From: Cytophagales bacterium
GTDB taxonomy: Bacteria; Bacteroidota; Bacteroidia; Cytophagales; Spirosomataceae
Direction of reading: 5' to 3'
Length of the DNA stretch: 64,000 nt
NCBI GenBank assembly: GCA_004292855.1
Contig: RDXN01000057.1
Span: 24,947 to 88,946, forward strand
Shown here: positions 33,265-42,100 of the stretch, in pieces
How positions within the stretch are numbered: position 1 is the stretch's first letter
Layout: each line of letters begins with the position of its first letter
Notes under the pieces: model-generated
Seen by the model: the letters and a program-made list of their open reading frames with translations, nothing else
Databases searched by the model: none
Told to the model about the DNA's origin: nothing
Program-made: the position numbers and the translations under genes

Positions 33265-35075
33265 CAGGCCGCTGCTTCCAGAATGGTCACTTCGCCCTGC
33301 CCGCCGTTCACGCGGATGCGGTCGCCGGTTTTGATGGTCGTACTGGCTGATCCTGTGCCGGTTACGGCAGGCAGGCCATACTCCCGGCACACAATGGCCG
33401 CGTGCGACATCATGCCGCCAATATCGGTCACGGTCGCTTTGATTTTGCCAAAAACCGGTGCCCAGCTTGGAGCCGTTACGCGGGTTACGAGAATTTCGCC
33501 CTGTTGCAGTTGACCCAGTTCGTCGGGGTTGTTGATGACCCGCGCCAGGCCCTCCACCGTGCCGGGCGATGCCGCCATGCCTTTGAGCTGATTGCCCGAT
33601 TCGGAGGTGTTGAGCCAGCCCTGCACACTCTCGGTCGTGATACCCCAGAGCATAATCGTAAACGGCTCTGTGATCACGGCAGGTGGCTCGTTGAACGCTG
33701 GTTTGGGTGGTGCCGTTGACAGCGCATCGACAATCGCTTTCCGGCGGGCTACCTCGGCGGGCAGGTAGCTTGGCCCGATGGCCGGTACGCCCATTGCCCA
33801 TCCCCGGCCATAGTCGAAGAGGAGATTCTGAATTTCTTCGCGCCGGAAATAGAACATATCGTTCGCGTCGGCAAAGAAACCGGCCCCCACAAACACGTTG
33901 GCGAGGTCGCGCATTTTGCGCCAGAACACGCTCATCGCCCAGTGTTCGATGTAGAAATTGTGGTTTTCCACGTAGGGGAACACCACCCGCGCCAGGCCCA
34001 GTTTCCCGTCGAAAGCCCCCTGAGCAGCCTCATCAAGAGCATCGCGGTACTCGCCTGAGATACGGTCGCGTTCGGCGGCAATGGCCTCCGTTGGCCGGTC
34101 GATGCTCTGCCCCGCCTGAAGCTGCTGAATGTAGTTTTGGACATAGCCAAACGGAATATCCAAATGCTCAATCCAGTATTTATCCGTCGAATAGAAGCCG
34201 TTGCCGCTGGTGAAATTGAACCAGGGGTATTTGGCTCCGTCCCAGGCGGCAACCCACGCCTGCCCGCCCTCGGTTTGGGCGAGTTGGGCCAGCGCGTCGG
34301 TTAGGTTATGGCTCAGGATCACCTCGGCAGAACCATTCGCCAGGGCCAGTTTAGCCAGCTTGCGGAGTTCGTCGTCGGGCCGGAACAAGTCTGAGTCAAC
34401 GCCCTGCACCATCTTGGCAATGGCCAGATCGGGAATGCCGGGGAACGCTTCTTTGCAGAACCCAAAGAAGTCGAGATAAGCCGCGTAGCCGAGGTTCAGA
34501 AACTCAAAATGATACATCCAGGTCTTGTAACACAGGTCGATCATTTTGTTGTAGTTGCCAATGAGGTGGTAGGTAGGGTCGAGACCCACGCCCTGCGTCA
34601 CCCAGTCCATCGGGATAATGTCGGGCAGCGGTTCAAAGGTCACGGCTTCCATTTCGGCAATTACCGCGTCCACTTTCTTGTGCCAGTTGGCCAGCAGGTC
34701 GTTCCAGTTTTGGAAGTAATAGCCCGCCCGCTCCATAAACAGCGGCACCCGGTCGCCGATTTGTTCGGGCGGCACGCCCACCGGACTCATGTAGCAATAG
34801 CCGTTATGAATTTTGAAGTCGATGCCGTTGGCGGGTGGAATCAACCATTGGCGGGTGTTATACTGTCCGAGGCACTTTACGGCAAACTCCACCGTGATGG
34901 CATCGAAGGGCTTGAACACGTTGGGCCAGTGCTGCGAGTCGCAGAAAAAGAACTTGGCTTCTTCGTCGGAGCGGAGATTGTCCTGAAACACCATGTAATA
35001 CGGGTACAGGTCTTGCCATCCCTCGGCACCCGCCGGGGCTTGATGGTCGTAGGGGCTACTGAATTTTTGAGCCAT
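33264..35075 (-). CDS. PEP-synthase-like phosphotransferase, catalytic-His subunit (phenylphosphate synthase alpha type)
   Basis: A 603-residue protein. The C-terminal 90 residues are the swivelling phosphohistidine domain of PEP synthases, with the phospho-carrier His558 in GGMMSHAAIV. The N-terminal 480 residues are not the PEP-binding barrel; the stretch GWQDLYPYYMVF and the aromatic-rich middle (FERAGYYFQNW-like) resemble the large subunit of phenylphosphate synthase of Thauera. In that enzyme the ATP-binding part is a separate protein, as here (35103-36179). The pair should transfer the beta-phosphate of ATP through His558 to a hydroxyl group, releasing AMP and phosphate. The acceptor is probably an alcohol or phenol. 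The missing UbiD-type carboxylase argues against anaerobic phenol use. Confidence 0.8.
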   Translation of the reverse strand: MAQKFSSPYDHQAPAGAEGWQDLYPYYMVFQDNLRSDEEAKFFFCDSQHWPNVFKPFDAITVEFAVKCLGQYNTRQWLIPPANGIDFKIHNGYCYMSPVGVPPEQIGDRVPLFMERAGYYFQNWNDLLANWHKKVDAVIAEMEAVTFEPLPDIIPMDWVTQGVGLDPTYHLIGNYNKMIDLCYKTWMYHFEFLNLGYAAYLDFFGFCKEAFPGIPDLAIAKMVQGVDSDLFRPDDELRKLAKLALANGSAEVILSHNLTDALAQLAQTEGGQAWVAAWDGAKYPWFNFTSGNGFYSTDKYWIEHLDIPFGYVQNYIQQLQAGQSIDRPTEAIAAERDRISGEYRDALDEAAQGAFDGKLGLARVVFPYVENHNFYIEHWAMSVFWRKMRDLANVFVGAGFFADANDMFYFRREEIQNLLFDYGRGWAMGVPAIGPSYLPAEVARRKAIVDALSTAPPKPAFNEPPAVITEPFTIMLWGITTESVQGWLNTSESGNQLKGMAASPGTVEGLARVINNPDELGQLQQGEILVTRVTAPSWAPVFGKIKATVTDIGGMMSHAAIVCREYGLPAVTGTGSASTTIKTGDRIRVNGGQGEVTILEAAA

Positions 35076-35102
35076 TGGAATAGTACAGTTTGAGGATAAT
35101 AA

Positions 35103-36179
35103 TCAGTTCGGTTTACTGGCAATCGGATTCATCAGGGTGTTCAAAATGCCCGCCATGCCGGTGGTGTGGGTAGCCTGGGGGGCGGCTTTTTTCTGCGTCC
35201 AGACCGTTTCGGGGCGGCTTTGGAGGAGCATCAGGTTCTGACCGTCGGGCAGGTCGGCATCCAATGCCCACTCAATGTCCTGCGGGCAACGGTAGTGTTT
35301 CTCCACAATTTTGGCCATTCGGCATACGGCCTTCACCTCCTCGTCGGTCAGGCTGGGCAGCCCGGCGCGGTCGGCCTCCACCGCACGAATCTGCACGCAC
35401 CGGGACACCGGATCAGGGACGTGTTCGATGGTTTTGATGTGAATAGCCGTTTTGACTGGCTCCAGCATCACTTTATCGACCAGAAAATGATCGGGCGTAA
35501 CCTCGCCCGACACCACCGCTTCGCCCAACCCCCAGGATGCGTCGATAGCAATTTTGGATCGGTCGCCGTTGGTCGGGTTGAGGGTCATGGTCACCCCTGC
35601 CGAGCGGGCATTCACCATTTTTTGCACCACCACGCTCATCAGCACCTCGTTTTCGGCAATGCCCTGGTGTTGACGGTAGTTGATGGCGCGGCCCGTGTAG
35701 AGACTGGCCCAGCACCGGCGCACGTGTTCCACAACTTCGTCTGCGCCCACTACCCACAAATACGTATCCTGCTGACCGGCAAAACTGGCATCGGGCAGGT
35801 CTTCGGCGGTCGCGCTCGACCGCACCGCTACGGGCAGGCTGTCGGGGCTATTTACCTGTTGGCAAAGGCGGGCATAGGCCGTTCGGATGGCCGTTTCGAT
35901 GGTTTGTGGCATGGGGGAATCCAACAACTGTTGCCGGAGTTGGGCCGATTGCCTGTCGAGTGCGGCAAAATCGGTACAGTCGATATCGGCAACACCCGCC
36001 ATAAGCGTCTCGAACAAACCCGATTCGTGCAAAAAGGCCGCGTAGGCATCGGTCGTGATGCAAAAACCCACCGGAACGGGCAGATTGGCCGCGCTCATGC
36101 TGGCCAAACTCGCGCCCTTGCCGCCCAGCAAGGGGTAATCGTCGGGCGTTGCTTCGTCAAAAAACAGGGTATAGGTCAT
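35103..36179 (-). CDS. PEP-synthase-like phosphotransferase, ATP-binding subunit
   Basis: A 358-residue protein equal to the N-terminal ATP-grasp part of PEP synthase/pyruvate phosphate dikinase. Landmarks: GGKGASLASM near residue 18, VAVRSSATAEDLPDASFAGQ near 120, and the C-terminal DIEWALDADLPDGQ with LLQSRPETVW. It should phosphorylate His558 of the partner subunit encoded next, which lacks its own ATP site. The start at 36179 overlaps the P450 stop (ATGA); the longer open frame upstream is within the P450 gene. Two separate subunits in place of one chain is the phenylphosphate-synthase layout. Confidence 0.87.
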   Translation of the reverse strand: MTYTLFFDEATPDDYPLLGGKGASLASMSAANLPVPVGFCITTDAYAAFLHESGLFETLMAGVADIDCTDFAALDRQSAQLRQQLLDSPMPQTIETAIRTAYARLCQQVNSPDSLPVAVRSSATAEDLPDASFAGQQDTYLWVVGADEVVEHVRRCWASLYTGRAINYRQHQGIAENEVLMSVVVQKMVNARSAGVTMTLNPTNGDRSKIAIDASWGLGEAVVSGEVTPDHFLVDKVMLEPVKTAIHIKTIEHVPDPVSRCVQIRAVEADRAGLPSLTDEEVKAVCRMAKIVEKHYRCPQDIEWALDADLPDGQNLMLLQSRPETVWTQKKAAPQATHTTGMAGILNTLMNPIASKPN

Positions 36180-37411
36180 ATCGTTTCCCATTGTACGTTC
36201 AGGGCTACCGGTGCCCGAAACGAGGTGTTGGGCGCAAACTGAAACAGTTGATCGGGTTTGATGTGCAGGTTCGGAATGGTTCGGGTTAGTTCTTCCAGCA
36301 CCACTTTGGACTCTAGTTTGGCCAACGGCGCACCAAGGCAAAAATGAATCCCGAAGCCCATCGACAGGTGTTCTTTGGCGTTAGGCCGCTCAATATTGAA
36401 GGTGTCACCCTCGTCAAACTGGGCATCGTCGCGGTTGCCCGACCCCATCACTAACAGCAGGTTAGCCCCCGCCGGAATCGACATTCCGCCAATCTCGCTT
36501 GCTTCCAACGACTTTCGTCGCCACGACACAATGGAGGGCGAATAGCGCAGAATTTCTTCTACTGCATTGGGAATCAGGGCCGGATTCGCGCAGATAGCCT
36601 CCCAACTTTGGCGATGCAACAGCAACTCCCGAATACCGTTGCCGATGAGCGAGGTGGTGGTTTCGTGGCCCGCAAAAAGCTGGCTGTAGCAAACAGCCGC
36701 AATTTCGCGGTCGGTAATTTCGTGGCCTTCGGCCTGAAGGCGCACCAGATCGCCGGGGAGGTCGTCGGTGGGGGTTTGGTGCCGCAGGCTTACGAGGTTC
36801 TGGCAGTAGTTCCAGTAGTTGACCATGTTCTGGGCGTGAACCAATTGCTCGTCTTCCGATAGGTCGCCCCAGGTCATGAGCAGACGGCTTTCGGCCCAGC
36901 TTTTCACCTGCTGCACATCCTCGGCAGGCACCCCCAGCAGCATAAAAATCACGAGCGCGGGCAAATCGTAGGCTAATTGCCGAATCAGTTCGGCCTGCCC
37001 GTCCCCCTCGAAGCGGCCAATGGTCTCAATGGCCAACGCCCGAATACGGGATTCCAGTTTTTTGATTCGGCTCAGGTTAAACGCCATGCTCACAATCCGG
37101 CGGATGCGCGTGTGGTCGGGCGGCACCCGGCCCGACAAACCCGACAACCCGATCATACCCTGCGCTTCCATGAGGGCTTTGGCCTTCGGAGCAATGGGCC
37201 GAAACGGCGATTGGGCGTTTTCGGAGGTGTAGGTACGCCAGTTGCTAAACACCGCCTTGATGTCTTCGTACCGCGTAACGACGTAGTAGCCAAGTTCTTC
37301 GCTGAAAAAAACGGGCTGTTCGTGCCGAGCCTGTTTGTAGAACGGGAAGGGGTTGGTCAGGTCGAAGGGTTTGAAGGTCTCCTGACCCTGATGATACGGG
37401 CAAACACTCAT
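36176..37411 (-). CDS. Cytochrome P450
   Basis: A 411-residue soluble bacterial P450 that inserts one oxygen atom into a C-H bond with electrons from the operon's ferredoxin. The haem ligand Cys358 is in MGFGIHFCLGAP; the I-helix is LFAGHETTTSL near residue 240; the ExxR motif is in VEEILRYSP near 286. The class is that of three-component systems such as P450cam and P450terp. First gene of the nine-gene operon, 92 nt downstream of the MEDS-BTAD regulator gene, with a promoter carrying an 11-bp direct repeat. Substrate unknown; operon content suggests a small hydrophobic compound. Confidence 0.95.
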   Translation of the reverse strand: MSVCPYHQGQETFKPFDLTNPFPFYKQARHEQPVFFSEELGYYVVTRYEDIKAVFSNWRTYTSENAQSPFRPIAPKAKALMEAQGMIGLSGLSGRVPPDHTRIRRIVSMAFNLSRIKKLESRIRALAIETIGRFEGDGQAELIRQLAYDLPALVIFMLLGVPAEDVQQVKSWAESRLLMTWGDLSEDEQLVHAQNMVNYWNYCQNLVSLRHQTPTDDLPGDLVRLQAEGHEITDREIAAVCYSQLFAGHETTTSLIGNGIRELLLHRQSWEAICANPALIPNAVEEILRYSPSIVSWRRKSLEASEIGGMSIPAGANLLLVMGSGNRDDAQFDEGDTFNIERPNAKEHLSMGFGIHFCLGAPLAKLESKVVLEELTRTIPNLHIKPDQLFQFAPNTSFRAPVALNVQWETI

Positions 37412-37452
37412 GGTTTAGGCTGGCCATTGGGGAACAAACAAAAGCCGACCAC

Positions 37453-37489
37453 CAAAGCTATTTCATTATTCTTTGGTTAATCTTTGGTT
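37453..37489 (-). promoter_or_regulatory. P450 operon promoter with SARP-like direct repeat
   Basis: On the minus strand two copies of AACCAAAGA (37489-37481 and 37478-37470) are spaced 11 bp apart, followed after 9 bp by TAGCTTTG (37460-37453), a perfect TAnnTTTG element. No TTG lies at the expected -33 distance, as expected for an activator-dependent promoter. SARP-type activators bind such 11-bp-spaced direct repeats just upstream of the -10 region. The gene directly upstream encodes a BTAD-containing regulator, the likely ligand-dependent activator. Confidence 0.6.
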
Positions 37490-37503
37490 TTTATAGAAAC
37501 TTT

Positions 37504-38967
37504 TCAATTTTTTTTAGAAAGATTTAGATAAAGTTGGCGAATATCGTTGGACGGAACACTCAACTCAAATTTTTTCAACGATTCCATATAAATCCGGTAC
37601 TGTCGGTGCAGCGCGTCGGTTCGGCCCAACTCGGCGAGGGCGAGCATTTTCTCTTTGTGAGCTTCATCAAGAACAGGATTTTCGTCGAGTGCGCGGTCGG
37701 CATAGATCAACGCGCGGGGCAGGTCGCCCGTTTGGCGGTGAATACGGGCCAGGCTATACAGCAGTTTGTGGTACATATCCCGAAACCACATCCGTTTGCT
37801 CCAGCACCAGTCATTCTGGGTGTTGTCGATGTATTGGTTCGGAATATCCATGAACAGATCGCCCGTGTAGAGCCGCTCCGCCGACTCGTAGCAGATCCGG
37901 CACTGCTCCAGATTCCCCTCCTGCCAGTGTCCGTTGCCGTTGAAACAAAGCTCCTGAAACATGGGCAGATCGACCCAGCTATCGGAAGGCAACCGCAAAA
38001 AATACATAGCGTTCTGTTGCACCACAAACGACGACTTCCGGGTGCTTCCCGACGGTTCGCCCAACACAGCCCGCAAATAGCGAATGGCATGGTAAAGCCG
38101 GTTCATAGCCACCTTCTCCGACTCGGCATCGGGCCAAAGTAAATCGGCCAATTCGCGGCCTGTAGCCCCTTTTTCGCCCCGGAGCAGCAGGAACGCAAAC
38201 AGGGTTTTTAGCTTCCGGGTCGACCCGGCCCCGGTGTTCCAGTCGATGCGTTGGCCGGTTTCGCGCCGGATGCGGAGTTCGCCAAAGCACCGTATTTTCC
38301 AACGACCCTCATCGGTTTGGGCCACCAGGTTGGTAAAGGGTTTTTCGACCGAAAACGACCTGGAAACCCCGCCCGATTCGCTGACGAGGGCGAGTTCGGG
38401 CGTGGCCCGTTGCGGGTCGATGTTGGCGAGCCAATAACCGAACCGTTGCCGGTCGTTGTTGGTGTGGATCACCGCCGGGGGCAGGTAGTAGGGGTTGGGT
38501 CGAAGGCCGGCGGGCGTATAAACAACCGGATGCGAAAACAGGCCCAGCAGCAGTTGGCTTTCTAACAGGAGGTCTTCGTTGTACAGGCAAACCAGCCGCA
38601 GGCCGGGCATTTGGGCAAGAAAGGTTTGAAAAGCGTCCAGCATTTCCCGCAAATAAATGTCGCCGGAGGGTGTCCGAATGGCCCAGCTCATGTCCAGAAA
38701 CACCGTTACGGGTTCGGGCAGCAACGGCTCAATAATTCGGGTCAGCGCGTCGATCACAGGCTGCGCCCGCACAATTGAGTCGCGCAGATGAAACTCCGCC
38801 GACGAGAGCACCTCAACCGTCTTTTCGCCCGCTTCGGCCAAGGCTATCCTCACCTGCTGAACAGCGTGTTCGTCGGTAATGTAGAGCGTGGTTCCCGGTG
38901 TCAGCATCGTTAAGACCCCTTGCCAGCGGTGTTCCAGGGTAACGACAAAAAAACCAATGAAGGTCAT
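37504..38967 (-). CDS. MEDS-BTAD (SARP-like) transcriptional activator
   Basis: A 487-residue regulator. The N-terminal 180 residues fit the MEDS domain of DcmR-type sensors (TLYITDEHAVQQVRIAL, LRLVCLYNEDLLL, SHPVVYTPAGLRPNPYYLPP). A winged-helix DNA-binding domain follows (about 235-330: IRCFGELRIRRETG, ELADLLWPDAESEKV), then a BTAD helical repeat domain (about 340-487). MEDS domains are thought to sense small hydrocarbon derivatives; DcmR controls dichloromethane dehalogenase. The position directly upstream of the P450 operon, and the direct repeat in that promoter, suggest it is the activator of the operon. The start at 38967 keeps the whole MEDS domain; 38907 is an alternative. Confidence 0.82.
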   Translation of the reverse strand: MTFIGFFVVTLEHRWQGVLTMLTPGTTLYITDEHAVQQVRIALAEAGEKTVEVLSSAEFHLRDSIVRAQPVIDALTRIIEPLLPEPVTVFLDMSWAIRTPSGDIYLREMLDAFQTFLAQMPGLRLVCLYNEDLLLESQLLLGLFSHPVVYTPAGLRPNPYYLPPAVIHTNNDRQRFGYWLANIDPQRATPELALVSESGGVSRSFSVEKPFTNLVAQTDEGRWKIRCFGELRIRRETGQRIDWNTGAGSTRKLKTLFAFLLLRGEKGATGRELADLLWPDAESEKVAMNRLYHAIRYLRAVLGEPSGSTRKSSFVVQQNAMYFLRLPSDSWVDLPMFQELCFNGNGHWQEGNLEQCRICYESAERLYTGDLFMDIPNQYIDNTQNDWCWSKRMWFRDMYHKLLYSLARIHRQTGDLPRALIYADRALDENPVLDEAHKEKMLALAELGRTDALHRQYRIYMESLKKFELSVPSNDIRQLYLNLSKKN

Positions 38968-39199
38968 GTGCGCGTATTTACCACATCCGTTTTAAGTGGC
39001 TCCTTACGTAGTTTACGAGTCACGGTGGTATTGGTTACGGTGTAAAAATGAAGTTTTGTCTGGTAAAGCACACACAAAATTCCGTTACATAGATGAATTT
39101 AGGTTTTGTGTTTCACCATTTGTTATTTTCAACCATTATTATTTGATCTTGCAAGCTAGGTGGTTCTCCTTCGGTTCATTTCCCAAAAAATTTATCTAT

Positions 39200-42100
39200 A
39201 TGCGCTTATGGGTTGGAAAGTGGCCTTGTAGAACCGTTGCCTGTCAGGTTAAGCGATTAGTTGCCTACCCGATTATCGTTCTACTTTTAACCAGTTGGCC
39301 GAGCTGGTCTCAGCATCGTTTTCACCCACTTACCACTGGAGATGGGCTTTCGCACAACACCGTGCTCGACATATTGGAGGACCACAAGGGGTTTCTGTGG
39401 CTGGGCACAGCCGATGGGTTGAATCGGTACGATGGTGAACGATTTCAGGTGTATCGCCGGGCTGCCCGTGATACAAATAGCCTGAGTAGTAATTACATAA
39501 ACTGCCTGCTCGAAGATCGCCAACATCGGCTTTGGGTCGGAACAAACGGGGGTGGGCTAAACCTACTCGACAAAACCGGCACCCGGTTTATTCATGTGGG
39601 CCATACAGGAGATGGTACCGATCTATCAAGCATAACAATCACCGATCTCGCTCAGGACGAGCGTGGTTTCGTTTGGGCGTCGACAAACGGAAACGGCTTG
39701 CTAAAGATTAACCCCTCGACGCGCCAGATGTGGCGCATAAATTCGACGAACTCACGGCTTCCTTCCAATTTTGTAAGTCAAATCTGCCCCGACCATCAGG
39801 GGAACCTCTGGGTGGGTAGTTTCGACGGAATGGTGCAACGTCTGCGCCTGAGCGACTATGCCGTATCGCCTTATCCGCTACCCAAACCAGTTACTAAACT
39901 TAGTAGGGGTCCTATCATGTCAATTACCTGCGACAAACGCGGGAACCTGTGGGTAGGCACGCAGGGTGCGGGGCTGTTTCGGAAGCAACCGCATGAGTCG
40001 GCATTTCGATTGGTTTTTTACCAGGCGGGTATTGTGGAAGACGTAAACAACGCCAGAAGCCTGTACGAAGCCCCGGACGGACGCTTCTGGCTTGGCACCG
40101 ACGATGGTGTTGTCGTTGCCGAAGACACCAGTTTTCGGCGCACGACTCACCTTCAGCATCGTTCCCTCAGCGTGGGTGGTCTAAGCACGCATGCTGTTGT
40201 GTGCGTGCGCGGAGACCGGCGGGGCAACGTGTGGGTAGGCACCTGGGAGGCAGGCCTCAATGTGCATTTTGCCCAGCCCGACCCGTTCAACGTTTTCATG
40301 CACCGCCCCGGCCTGCCAAACACCCTGCTGACGCCGGTGGTGTCGACCCTGGCAACCGATTCAACGGGGTGTGTTTGGGTGGGCAGCTCGCGGGGCCTAA
40401 CCTTCATTGACCCGAAAACCAACACGACCCGCTACATTCAGCATCGGCCTGATTGCACCAATTGCCTGCCCGGCAACGACGTGTCGGAACTAGTTTATCT
40501 GTCAGAAACCGCGCTGCTGGCAACGATCTGGAACAAGGGCACCGTGCTTTTAAACCCTAAAACCGGGGTGGTTTACCGGATTCCTGCGTTAGACGGGCAA
40601 ACTATCCATTTCGTGCTCTCCGAGGGGGGCCATTGGGTTCGGGTGGTGGCGAAAGATGGGCGTGCGTGGCGAATGAATCGCCACACAGGAGAAGTACACT
40701 CTTCGCCTGGGTTACCCCAGGTAATGACGAAAAGCAAAACGCTGCTCCAAACGGCAGACGGACTCATTTGGGGGGGCACATTTGGAGATGGCCTGCTTGC
40801 CTTTGACCCCCGCACCGCCACGATCCGACAATACCAAAGCGAAGCCCGGCCGGGAAGCCTATACGATAGTCATGTTATTTGTTTATTTGAGGATCGCCAT
40901 CGCCGGTTGTGGGTTGGCACAACGGGTGGGTTGCATCGATTCGATAAACGCACCGGCCGTTTTGTTCTGCTGGATACTGATAATGGCCTGACCAACAACG
41001 CCATTATGAGTATTACGCAGGATAAAGCCGGGTATCTGTGGGTGGCCACCAACGAAGGACTTTGCCAAGTGGACGAAAACGGAACGGTAACGCGAACGTA
41101 CCGACGCGAAGATGGTCTGGCGGGCAACGATTTCAGTGAACGGGCCGTTAGCCGAAGCCCCGACGGAACCTTGTTTTTCGGCGGGAAACACGGCCTGACG
41201 GTCTTCGATCCGAAGCAGTTAATCACCCGCGACCGGGCTATTCCCGTTTACCTGACCGATCTGAAACTCTTCAACAAATCGGTGGCGGCAGGAACGCCCG
41301 GATTACCCTTGCCACAAGCTCTAATCGACACCAAAAAGCTGACCCTGCGGTATGACCAATCAGTTTTTACGTTCGATTTTTCGTCCGTGTTGTTTCAGGC
41401 CCATCGCAACGTCCGGTATGCGTATAAGCTCGACGGTTTTGAGGAGGCCTGGAACTATGTGGGGTCGCAGCACTCGGCAACCTACACCAACCTGAACCCC
41501 GATACCTACCTGTTTCGGGTGAAAGCTTCGCAGACAGACGACTTTACCAACGCGCCTGAACGCGTGCTGACGCTAACCATTTTGCCGCCCTGGTATCGCA
41601 CGGGCTGGTCCTATGGGGTGTATATCCTGCTTATAACGGGATTGTTGCTGGGTATTCGTCGGCTTATTCAACTTCGGGAGGGATTCAAAACCAAGATACG
41701 CGCCGAACACCTGGAAACGGAGAAAGCCCGCGAACTCGACCGGCTCCGGTCGGGGTTTTTTGCCAATATTTCACACGAGTTCCGTACCCCGTTGACGCTT
41801 ATTTTGACCCCGTTAGAGCATTTCCTGACCGATCAGACTCCCGATAGTCGTCGGCCTTTGTGGCAAACGATGCACCAAAATGCTAACCGGCTGCTTCGAT
41901 TAATCAACCAACTGCTCGACTTGGCTAAACTGGAATCGAACTCACTCCGGCCCGACATTAATCAGCAGGACGTTATGCCGTTTGTGCGTCAGGTAGCCGG
42001 GACTTTTACGGCGCAGGCCAACCAACAGGGAGTCGCTTTCTGGGTAAGCACCGAACCCGACACCGCGCTGGCCTGGTTCGACCCCGATATTCTCGAAAAA

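Noticed and set aside
33265..33801. N-terminal extension of the second HD protein
   Set aside because: It lies wholly within the phosphotransferase gene in another frame and has an Arg/Gly/His-rich shadow composition.
38996..39199. Extended N-terminus of the hybrid two-component regulator
   Set aside because: The extension is not a signal sequence; the hydrophobic leader starts after 39200 and the extension lies in the divergent promoter region.
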